From an uncultured Clostridia bacterium (GTDB lineage Bacteria; Bacillota; Peptococcia; Peptococcales; Peptococcaceae), in assembly GCA_944391625.1 (NCBI GenBank), contig CALXUG010000012.1, forward strand, positions 1-64,000: a DNA stretch of 64,000 bases. Direction: 5' to 3'. A model generated the notes under the pieces. That model made no database searches. It saw only the letters and a list, made by a program, of their open reading frames with translations, and had not been told where the DNA came from. Each line of letters opens with the position of its first letter. Position 1 is the first letter of the stretch. Positions 56,990 through 64,000 of this stretch are shown here, one piece after another. A program made the translations under genes and the position numbers.

Positions 56990-59035
56990 TTAAAATTCTT
57001 CTGCAAATGCCGGGTAAACCGGCGCGCCTTCGCAGTCACGAGGCATTCTTACACCGCCGATAACAGCGATTGTAGCAGCAAAGTCAACCTGCTGAATGAT
57101 GCGGTCGATTTTTTCGCCCTGTTTGAAACCTTTACCGGCGAAGATAACGATTGGTGCTACAGAAGTACCCCAATATCCTAAGCTGGTAGCCAGAGAATCG
57201 CCGTGCAGACGGTTGAAGCCTTCTGCCAGGAAGTAAACGATATCGCCGCATTCTGGTCCATACATACCCAGAACTTTTGCATCTTTATTGCGCAGTGCAA
57301 TACTGATAGCACGTTTGCCCATATATTCATAGTGATACAATGCTTTGATAATTTCTTCTTCTACAGCGTATTTGTCAGCCGGGTCTACAATACCATGTGG
57401 GTTGCGGCCTTTCAGGTTGATGTAGATATGACCGCCGCGGGTAGCTACTGCTTTGGTGTTTTCCCAGTCGATTTCTTTTAAAGCATTGCCGTTTTCATCA
57501 TGTTTCAGAGCAGTAAAGCCCAGTTCTTCCAGTACACGTACGTTGCAGCCGAATGCGTCACCGATCAGTGGCGGATGTTCTTCTTCCATAACCATCAGGC
57601 CGTGGTCACTCATGATAAATACGGACCAGTCTTTGTCTAACAGGTGCAGGAACTGTCCCAGGTAACGGTCGGTCTGGCGATATACTTCCAGAATAGCATC
57701 CTGATAGCCTTCAGCCCGTTCGATGGCTTCCGGTGTGTTAGCGCGTGGTTTTGCATGATGCCAGAATTTGTGTCCCATCTGGTCTACGTTGTGAATGTGG
57801 CTGTAGATAACGTCAAAACCACCTTCTGTAGCGCAGTAGTTCAGTACTTTTGCCTGATAATCGCAGCAGCGTTCCCAACCGGCAATCATCCAGTTTTTAG
57901 CTGTTTCAGGAGTACCGGAGCCGCTGGCTGGTACTGATGGCAGCAAACCAATATTGCTGATGATTTCATCGTTGAATGCAGCTGGATGCCATAAGGTATT
58001 GTTGGTGCTATCGGAAGCAGTACCCAGTTTGAATTTTACATGGGAACCGTCAGCAGCGATTTCTTCCATGTGAATGGTACGAGTACACAGTACTTTTTTA
58101 TCTTCTGCTGGTTCTTCTTCCTGGAAATCTTTCATTGGTTCACCTTTGGAAATGGTAACCAGAGGTGCATCTGCTTTTTTATTAGCGTAAATAGCGACAG
58201 TGTCATATTCGCCGTTTTCATTTTTCAAAAGTAAGGATGGTCTTCTTACATAGCCGTTGCCAACAACTGTGGTGAATTCCAATGCGCCGGCAGGCAGTTC
58301 AGCAGCCCAGCCGTGTGCTTCGCTGATTGGAGAGTTTACAGCATCGATTGGTGTATCGTCTAAGCCCAGTTCGCCGTCAGCTTCGCTTAATTCGATATTT
58401 TTTACACCGCCGCCGCCATTAGCGCCGCCGGTAATACCAGCACTAACGCCGTTGGTTTCTTGTGGTTCGTCTAAATCTAAATCGGTCAATACACAGCCGG
58501 CGCCGTTTTTCACCTGAACTCTTGGCTGAAACAGCACGCTTTTGAATTCTTTATCGGCTACGATTACTTTTTCCCAGTCCAGTGTGGCATTCCCTGTGCC
58601 AGGGAAACCAGGTGTGGTGCCGTCAACTACATACAGATTTGGGTTGTCGCTGGTTGGAGGCCAGCTGGAACCTGGCCACTGCCATACTAATGTTTTTTTG
58701 CCAGCTTCGGCAAATACGTTCCACAGTGGTTCAGATTTACATTTGCGGGAGTCCAGCGCATAGGACAGTTCGTCCAGGTTTTCCATGTCCGGATTCCAGA
58801 AGCAGGTGATGCCGTGAGTACCAGGGCAGGTGCCGGTGGCCATGGTGGTCCACATTGGTGGGGTAATGGTTGGATGACCGCCCTGCATTACCAAGTCTTC
58901 ACGGGCAACGCCCCGTTCCAGGAATTTTTTTGTGTTAGGCATTTCGCCCATTTCTACAAATCGTTTTGTCAATGCTGGGTCCATACCGTCAACGCCCAGA
59001 ACGATGATTTTATCGGATAATGCTTTTCTGTTCAT
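56990..59035 (-). CDS. Alkaline-phosphatase-superfamily phosphodiesterase-like hydrolase E
   Basis: 681 aa. The full site of the nucleotide pyrophosphatase type is visible: Asp16, Thr58 (nucleophile position), Asp418 and His422 (NVDQMGH), Asp477-His478 (SDHG), His611 (LHGDS). The middle domain (about residues 170-380) has a Gly-rich loop (GGANGGGG). No signal peptide. Its C-terminal half is almost identical to hydrolase F, the middle domain much less so. Divergent from the LysR at 59307 and upstream of permease copy 5: the most complete module in the window. Substrate unknown; an organic phosphodiester or sulfate ester is likely. Confidence 0.87.
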   Translation of the reverse strand: MNRKALSDKIIVLGVDGMDPALTKRFVEMGEMPNTKKFLERGVAREDLVMQGGHPTITPPMWTTMATGTCPGTHGITCFWNPDMENLDELSYALDSRKCKSEPLWNVFAEAGKKTLVWQWPGSSWPPTSDNPNLYVVDGTTPGFPGTGNATLDWEKVIVADKEFKSVLFQPRVQVKNGAGCVLTDLDLDEPQETNGVSAGITGGANGGGGVKNIELSEADGELGLDDTPIDAVNSPISEAHGWAAELPAGALEFTTVVGNGYVRRPSLLLKNENGEYDTVAIYANKKADAPLVTISKGEPMKDFQEEEPAEDKKVLCTRTIHMEEIAADGSHVKFKLGTASDSTNNTLWHPAAFNDEIISNIGLLPSVPASGSGTPETAKNWMIAGWERCCDYQAKVLNYCATEGGFDVIYSHIHNVDQMGHKFWHHAKPRANTPEAIERAEGYQDAILEVYRQTDRYLGQFLHLLDKDWSVFIMSDHGLMVMEEEHPPLIGDAFGCNVRVLEELGFTALKHDENGNALKEIDWENTKAVATRGGHIYINLKGRNPHGIVDPADKYAVEEEIIKALYHYEYMGKRAISIALRNKDAKVLGMYGPECGDIVYFLAEGFNRLHGDSLATSLGYWGTSVAPIVIFAGKGFKQGEKIDRIIQQVDFAATIAVIGGVRMPRDCEGAPVYPAFAEEF

Positions 59036-59168
59036 GATAAATACGCTCCTTTTAAAAGTTTTTTATTTTAGTATCATTTTTGATGGTTACAATAAAGGGT
59101 TAAAAATTTATAATCCGTTTTCGCCGGCTTGAAAAGGATGTCTTGTTTATGTCTTTATTATAGCTATC

Positions 59169-59237
59169 AGTTTTTCTTTTGCGTAGTACCATGATTTATG
59201 CCGGAATATCAGGCCGTTATCTATTTTTTTATGTAGC
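59169..59237. promoter_or_regulatory. Conserved promoter block E (hydrolase E/LysR)
   Basis: 69 bp from AGTTTTTCTTTTGCGTAG to CTATTTTTTTATGTAGC. The hydrolase -10 (TATAAT on the minus strand, 59162-59157) is 6 nt outside the block, the same spacing as in A and F. Similarity to block F continues on the hydrolase side to about 59117 (CCGGC-TGAAAAGG). Confidence 0.72.
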
Positions 59238-59306
59238 GGTATTTTTACTGTGCTGTTGTCTTACGGACCATTTTTGTCTATAATGATGATGGAAGAGGGG
59301 ATAACA

Positions 59307-60215
59307 ATGCATATAGAATATTTTAAATATCTGCTTGCGATTGAAGAATGCGGCTCTATCCGGCAAGCGGCGGAGTTGCTGCATGTAAAGCAGCAAAATC
59401 TAAGTACGATTGTGAAAAACATAGAAAGTCAATATGATGTCACCATTTTTGACCGTTCCCACAAAGGGGTGCAGATCACCGAAGACGGCGCATTCTTTTT
59501 AAAAGAGATACGGGCTATGATGGAAAATTTAAAACATATAGAAAGCCCCTATCTGTATCCAAGCAAACAATCATATGGACAAGTAGTGGATACGGTAAAT
59601 ATATATTGCACAAATGTGGTTGGTTCCCGCAATTTAGTCAATGTGATAGACCAGTTTAGAGAGCATTTTCCCTATGTTAAAGTAAAAATGCTGACAAAAA
59701 GCAGGGATGAAATTGTTCATTTAATACAGGAGGAGCCTAAGTCATTGGGGATTGTATTAACTGCAAGCAATGTGGATAAAGTGGCTTCTATGATGCCGGA
59801 AGGGATTGTGGCGGAGCCTTTTGTTCGTATGCCGGTGTATGCTGCCACTGCCAAAGACAATCTGGAGGCTCAGCAGTTGAACACAATTTCTGTACAGGAC
59901 TTATTGCAGAAAAAACTGGTGATTCTTTCGCAAAATCAGGAAGAGAACACCTATGTGCATGACTTGCTTAATCAATATGGCATACCGGATATTCAATATA
60001 TTGTAGACAATGCCACGGTTTTTTTGGATTTGCTGCAGCGCAAACAGTTATGGTCTGTTTGTGTTTCGGGGCAGATTTTGCATAATTCGCTTTTGACCAT
60101 TCCTTTTCAGGAGGAATTTTATATTCAGGCTTATTTGCTTTATTCGGAACAGGTAAAGGATAATTTTGTCATGAGCAGTTTGCTGAAAATATTATCTGAT
60201 TACAGTCGTAAATAA
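59307..60215 (+). CDS. LysR-family regulator, divergent from hydrolase E
   Basis: 302 aa from ATG 59307 (GAGGGG 6 nt upstream). Helix-turn-helix IRQAAELLHVKQQNLSTIVKNIE (about residues 18-40); effector domain from about 95. Paralogue of the LysR at 54150. Expected to sense the substrate of hydrolase E/permease 5. Confidence 0.9.
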   Translation: MHIEYFKYLLAIEECGSIRQAAELLHVKQQNLSTIVKNIESQYDVTIFDRSHKGVQITEDGAFFLKEIRAMMENLKHIESPYLYPSKQSYGQVVDTVNIYCTNVVGSRNLVNVIDQFREHFPYVKVKMLTKSRDEIVHLIQEEPKSLGIVLTASNVDKVASMMPEGIVAEPFVRMPVYAATAKDNLEAQQLNTISVQDLLQKKLVILSQNQEENTYVHDLLNQYGIPDIQYIVDNATVFLDLLQRKQLWSVCVSGQILHNSLLTIPFQEEFYIQAYLLYSEQVKDNFVMSSLLKILSDYSRK

Positions 60216-60260
60216 CTTTAAACAATATTCAGAAACAAATGGAAACGTAAAAACAAGATA

Positions 60261-60323
60261 GAAACAGCGGCGCATTCCGGAGCAGTTTGTTGTGATTGCT
60301 TTGGAGTGCGTCGCTGTTTGTTA
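60261..60323. terminator. Imperfect hairpin between LysR and hydrolase F
   Basis: GAAACAGCGGCGCATTCCGGAGCA pairs imperfectly with TGCTTTGGAGTGCGTCGCTGTTTG around a 12-nt loop. No strong T run; probably stops convergent transcripts. Confidence 0.5.
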
Positions 60324-60391
60324 TGCCTATATTTTTTGTAATAGTTACCAGTGTATATATGATGCAGAGAATGCTGTTTCAGGCGAAGCGA

Positions 60392-62440
60392 TTAAAATTC
60401 TTCTGCAAAAGCCGGATACACAGGTGCGCCTTCGCAGTCGCGGGTCATGCGCACGCCGCCGATTGCTGCGACGGTAGCAGCAAAGTCAACCTGATTGATG
60501 GTGCGGGTGATTTTTGCACCTTCTTTGAAACCTTTACCGGCAAAGATAACCAGTGGCGATACGCTGGTGCCCCAGTATCCCAGAGATGTTGTCAGGGAAT
60601 CGCCATGGATACGGTTGAAGCCTTCTGCAAGGAAATAAACCACGTCGCCGCAGTTTGGTCCATACATACCCAGCACTTTGGCGTCTTTATTGCGCAGCGC
60701 CAAGCTGATGGCCCGTTTTCCCATGTATTCATAATGATATAATGCAGTAATCAATTCTTCTTCTACTTGATATTTATCTTCTGGATCTACAATACCTTGT
60801 GGATTACGGCCTTTTAGATTGATATAAATATGATTGCCGCGGGTAGCCACTGCTTTGGTTTTTTCCCAGTCGATTTCTTTTAAAGCATTGCCGTTTTCGT
60901 CATGTTTCAGAACAGTAAAGCCCAGTTCTTCCAGCACACGCACGTTGCAGCCGAATGCATCGCCAATCAGCGGCGGATGTTCTTCTTCCATAACCATCAG
61001 GCCGTGGTCGCTCATGATAAATACGGACCAGTCTTTATCTAACAGATGCAGGAACTGCCCCAGGTAGCGGTCAGTCTGGCGATATACTTCCAGAATAGCA
61101 TCCTGATAGCCTTCTGCCCGTTTGATGGCTTCCGGTGTATTTTCATGTGGTTTGGCATGATGCCAGAATTTATGGCCGACAGCATCTACATTGTGCAGAT
61201 GGCTGTAGATTACATCAAAACCGGCTTCGGTAGCGCAGTAGTTTAACACTTTGGCCTGATAATCGCACAGTGGTTCCCAACAGCCAACCATCCAAGCTTT
61301 TGCCAGTTCTGGATTTTGAGCGCCGGTGGCGACTACAGATGGCAGTAAGCCAATATTGTTGATAATTTCATCGTGGAAAGAGGTAGGATGCCACAATGTT
61401 GTATTGGTGCTGTCAGTTGCCATACCCAGATGGAATTTTACTCTGGAACCGTCTTTTTCTAAAATGTCCATGTAAATGTTGCGGATGCAATCTACTTTAC
61501 GGTCTTCTACAGTTATTTCATCTACAAAACTGCTGATAGGGTCGCCCAGCGTTACAACGGTCAGAGGTGTTTCGGATTTTTTGTTTTTATAAATGGCGAT
61601 ATGGTCATACTCGCCTGCTTGGTTTTTCAGAATCAGGCAAGGTCTTCTGACATAACCGTTGCTTGTAACAGTGGTGAATTCCAGAGCATCAGCAGGAAGG
61701 GTAATGCTCCAGTTTTTTGCTGCTGTGATTGGCGAGTTTACAATGTCAACAGGCGCATTATCCAGCCCCAGTTCGCTGTCGGTTTCGTCCAGCTCAATAT
61801 TGATGATGCTGCCGGATTTGATGCCGCCGGAGGTCATTTGCTGGCTGACCGCTTTGCCGGAATTTTCGATATCTTCTACTTCTAAGTCGGTGATAACACA
61901 ACCAGCGCCGTTGGTTACTTTAATTCTTGGCTGGAATTGAACTTCGGTGAAGGCTTTGTCAGCAACCACCATCTTTTCCCAGTCGATAACAGCATTGCCG
62001 GTGCCCACAAAACCGGGTGTGGTGCCGTCAACTACATATAAATTGGGGTTGTCGCTGGTTGGAGGCCAACTGCCGCCCGGCCATTGCCATACCAGTGTCT
62101 TTTTGCCTGCTTCGGCAAACACGTTCCACAGCGGTTCGGATTTGCAGTTGCGGGAATCAAAGGAATAGGCCAATCCGTCCAGACGGTCCATATCAGGATT
62201 CCAGAAACAGGTGATGCCATGAGTGCCCGGGCAGGTGCCGGTGGCCATGGTGGTCCACATTGGTGGGGTAATGGTTGGATGAGCACCCTGCATAATCAGG
62301 TCTTCACGGGCAACGCCCCGTTCCAAAAATTTTTGAGTATTGGGCATTTCGCCCATTTCAATAAAGCGTTTGGTTAAGGCAGGGTCCATGCCGTCGATTC
62401 CCAGAATCATAATTTTATCGGATAATGCTTTTCTGTTCAT
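60392..62440 (-). CDS. Alkaline-phosphatase-superfamily phosphodiesterase-like hydrolase F
   Basis: 682 aa, tandem paralogue of hydrolase E with all site residues kept (Asp16, Thr58, NVDAVGH, SDHG, His612 in RIHGDS). The stretch from EVYRQTDRYLG to the SDHG-flanking region is identical in both, while residues about 170-380 have diverged, so the two probably share chemistry but differ in substrate choice. It has the same upstream block as hydrolase E but no divergent LysR; the neighbouring LysR points the other way. Confidence 0.87.
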   Translation of the reverse strand: MNRKALSDKIMILGIDGMDPALTKRFIEMGEMPNTQKFLERGVAREDLIMQGAHPTITPPMWTTMATGTCPGTHGITCFWNPDMDRLDGLAYSFDSRNCKSEPLWNVFAEAGKKTLVWQWPGGSWPPTSDNPNLYVVDGTTPGFVGTGNAVIDWEKMVVADKAFTEVQFQPRIKVTNGAGCVITDLEVEDIENSGKAVSQQMTSGGIKSGSIINIELDETDSELGLDNAPVDIVNSPITAAKNWSITLPADALEFTTVTSNGYVRRPCLILKNQAGEYDHIAIYKNKKSETPLTVVTLGDPISSFVDEITVEDRKVDCIRNIYMDILEKDGSRVKFHLGMATDSTNTTLWHPTSFHDEIINNIGLLPSVVATGAQNPELAKAWMVGCWEPLCDYQAKVLNYCATEAGFDVIYSHLHNVDAVGHKFWHHAKPHENTPEAIKRAEGYQDAILEVYRQTDRYLGQFLHLLDKDWSVFIMSDHGLMVMEEEHPPLIGDAFGCNVRVLEELGFTVLKHDENGNALKEIDWEKTKAVATRGNHIYINLKGRNPQGIVDPEDKYQVEEELITALYHYEYMGKRAISLALRNKDAKVLGMYGPNCGDVVYFLAEGFNRIHGDSLTTSLGYWGTSVSPLVIFAGKGFKEGAKITRTINQVDFAATVAAIGGVRMTRDCEGAPVYPAFAEEF

Positions 62441-62547
62441 GTTAATACGCTCCTTTTACAATTGCACATAGAATAAAAGTTTGAAATTTTTTATCCATTT
62501 TGGCCGGCCTGAAAAGGATTTTTGTTTATGACTTTATTATAGTTGTC

Positions 62548-62615
62548 AATTTTTATTTTGGATAGCACCCGGAATTGTGTCAAAATATTTCAGAGCTATC
62601 TATTTTTTATGTAGC
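62548..62615. promoter_or_regulatory. Conserved promoter block F (hydrolase F)
   Basis: 68 bp from AATTTTTATTTTGGATAG to CTATTTTTTATGTAGC; -10 TATAAT on the minus strand at 62541-62536, 6 nt away. The block stops 3 nt before the stop codon of the LysR at 62619, so it looks truncated on the side where blocks D and E have a divergent LysR. Confidence 0.7.
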
Positions 62616-62618
62616 GTA

Positions 62619-63536
62619 TTATTTTATAGCAGCTTGCCCGAATTGCTCTAAGTACATATTAATCAGACGTTTGGTCACAAAGGAATCCAGCGCGGAACGG
62701 TGAAACAGCAAGCCCTGCTGCAATTTGATTTTTTCTTTCAGCGGAATTTCCCGCAGTTCTCCGTTTCTGTCTTTACTGCTGGGGCCCAGTGAAAAATATG
62801 GATACGTTTGCAGCAATTTATAAAACAACTCATAATTGGCCACTGTATATTTAATCTGGTTGGTTGCTTCTGGTCCCAGTATGCTGCTCAGAAAAGAACC
62901 GTCTGCATCATCGGTGCCAAAGATGACGATTTCCTGTTTTGCTAATGTGCTCAGAGAAATGGATTGATACTTATTGGCGATATGGTTATTGTTGCAGGCA
63001 AGAGCCACCAATGGCTTTTCATTGAGGGGTATCCAGCAAAGTTCTTCAGGCAGGGCAATCTCCTGTTCCGGTGTTCCAAGCACCCGGTTATACAGTGCCA
63101 TTGCCATGGGATTTTTCAGCAATTCTTTTGGAATCAGGTGGATATGTTTATCAATAATGGTTACGCTGACATTGGGAAACTGGCTCCGAAAGGCATTTAG
63201 TCCGGTTAATAAAACAATTTGCTCTCTGGCTGATGCATACAGTTTGATATCGTTATGGTATTCTGGAAATATTTTCTGTTGCTGCTCTTGGGGACCAGCT
63301 TCCAGTTCGTCTGTCAGCGCAATGATTTGTTTGATTCGTTCCAGAGCCCATTCTCCTGTAGGTGTGATGGTGATGCCTTTGCGATCTCGTTTAAAAATGG
63401 CAATCCCCAGCGTTTGTTCAATTCCTGACACCACCTTGCTCAAATACTGATGCTGCAAGTGCAGCTGCTCGGCAGCCTGATTGATAGACTGACATTGCGC
63501 AACGGTCAGCAAATACTTTAAATGGTCTGTATTCAT
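62619..63536 (-). CDS. LysR-family regulator, divergent from hydrolase G
   Basis: 305 aa; helix-turn-helix INQAAEQLHLQHQYLSKVVSGIEQ (about residues 18-41). Closest in the window to the LysR at 28631. It is divergent from hydrolase G and ends next to block F. Confidence 0.9.
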   Translation of the reverse strand: MNTDHLKYLLTVAQCQSINQAAEQLHLQHQYLSKVVSGIEQTLGIAIFKRDRKGITITPTGEWALERIKQIIALTDELEAGPQEQQQKIFPEYHNDIKLYASAREQIVLLTGLNAFRSQFPNVSVTIIDKHIHLIPKELLKNPMAMALYNRVLGTPEQEIALPEELCWIPLNEKPLVALACNNNHIANKYQSISLSTLAKQEIVIFGTDDADGSFLSSILGPEATNQIKYTVANYELFYKLLQTYPYFSLGPSSKDRNGELREIPLKEKIKLQQGLLFHRSALDSFVTKRLINMYLEQFGQAAIK

Positions 63537-63575
63537 AAAAACACCTCTATTTTCAATAAATTGGTTTTGAATGAC

Positions 63576-63593
63576 TGCAACTATTTTGTTGCA
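63576..63593. promoter_or_regulatory. Inverted repeat between LysR and hydrolase G
   Basis: TGCAAC-TATTTT-GTTGCA, perfect 6-bp arms, 40 nt before the LysR start; a related TTTGCTGCAAA lies at about 63604. TATAAT-like sequence for hydrolase G lies at about 63641. Candidate autoregulatory site. Confidence 0.5.
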
Positions 63594-63781
63594 ATGAAAT
63601 GAATTTGCTGCAAATTATTCGTATCTATGGAAAACAGCAGTTACGCCATATAATAACAATCAAGGAAAAGATGTATTGCAAATGCGGCCTGCTTTGTTCT
63701 TTATTTTAAAGTATAAGAAAGTTCGTTTTTGAAGTCAAGGCAAGTATCCGGTTGCAAAGTAAATCACAGGAGGTTTTTACG

Positions 63782-64000
63782 ATGAAAAAGACAAACAAGG
63801 TATTTGTATTAGGAATTGATGCTTTGGACCCTAGATTATTGAAACAGTATATGGATGAAGGAAAAATGCCCAATGCCAAAAAATTTCTGGAACGGGGCGC
63901 TGCTCAAACCCGCATGGAAATGATAGGCGGTCATCCTACCGTTACACCGCCGATGTGGACCACACTGGCCACTGGGGCAAATCCCAGCACCCATGGCATC
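63782..64000 (+). CDS. Alkaline-phosphatase-superfamily hydrolase G (cut by window end)
   Basis: Only the first 73 codons are inside the window. ATG 63782 follows CAGGAGG. Asp13 (GIDALDP) and Thr55 (HPTVTPPMWTTLATG) match the metal and nucleophile positions of the other copies, and the order GGHPTVTPP groups it with copies A, E and F and not with C. The array therefore continues beyond this window. Confidence 0.88.
   Translation, partial: MKKTNKVFVLGIDALDPRLLKQYMDEGKMPNAKKFLERGAAQTRMEMIGGHPTVTPPMWTTLATGANPSTHGI

Noticed and set aside
29691-62440. Formylglycine-dependent sulfatases
   Set aside because: No C/S-x-P-x-R motif; the nucleophile position is Thr in all five copies, as in nucleotide pyrophosphatases. 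Sulfate-ester activity is still possible but not by the formylglycine mechanism.

Overview
The window looks like part of the chromosome of an anaerobic Gram-positive Clostridia-type bacterium (Bacillota). The main signs are a giant wall-anchored surface protein with a sorting tail, a T-box ahead of metG, an AbrB regulator with a cysteine-pair tail, Gram-positive style Pho boxes, and strong AGGAGG ribosome sites. A perfect parS site (13100-13115) and the abrB/metG/tatD neighbourhood, known next to oriC in Bacillus, suggest that the left third lies in the origin-proximal domain. Genus and species cannot be fixed from the sequence alone.

Layout. 1-5.9 kb: 3' part of a giant adhesin. 6.0-12.8 kb: complete phosphate regulon pstS-pstC-pstA-pstB-phoU-phoB-phoR behind a four-repeat Pho box; PstS appears circularly permuted. 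12.8-13.5 kb: non-coding stretch with parS. 13.5-15.8 kb: MFS exporter and a Crp/Fnr regulator. 16.1-19.3 kb: an arylsulfate sulfotransferase without signal peptide, then an SLC13/DASS-type anion permease. 19.5-24.6 kb: tatD, metG with its T-box, abrB, and a secreted transglutaminase-like protein. 24.7-28.5 kb: diguanylate cyclase and Eis-like acetyltransferase. 33.4-47.3 kb: mostly housekeeping and accessory genes (NudC, TetR/amidohydrolase/permease island, lipase-like protein, paired SMR exporters, nucleotidyltransferase, GNAT, thioredoxin, exonuclease III, an ABC ATPase operon, a GntR/DUF5808 pair).

The striking part is a repeated module that occupies most of 28.6-33.3 and 47.5-64 kb: a LysR regulator, an alkaline-phosphatase-superfamily hydrolase of the type I phosphodiesterase/nucleotide pyrophosphatase kind, and an SLC13/DASS permease, in varied combinations. 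The window holds five hydrolase paralogues (the last cut by the window end), five permeases and five LysR regulators. None of the hydrolases has a signal peptide, so the simplest reading is that each permease imports an organic anion (sulfate or phosphate ester, or a carboxylate) that a cytosolic hydrolase cleaves, with LysR proteins sensing it. The sulfotransferase with its own permease at 16-19 kb may belong to the same metabolism. Four of the promoters share a block of about 70 bp placed identically relative to the hydrolase or permease gene, which argues for one regulatory family that spread by duplication. Substrates are unknown.
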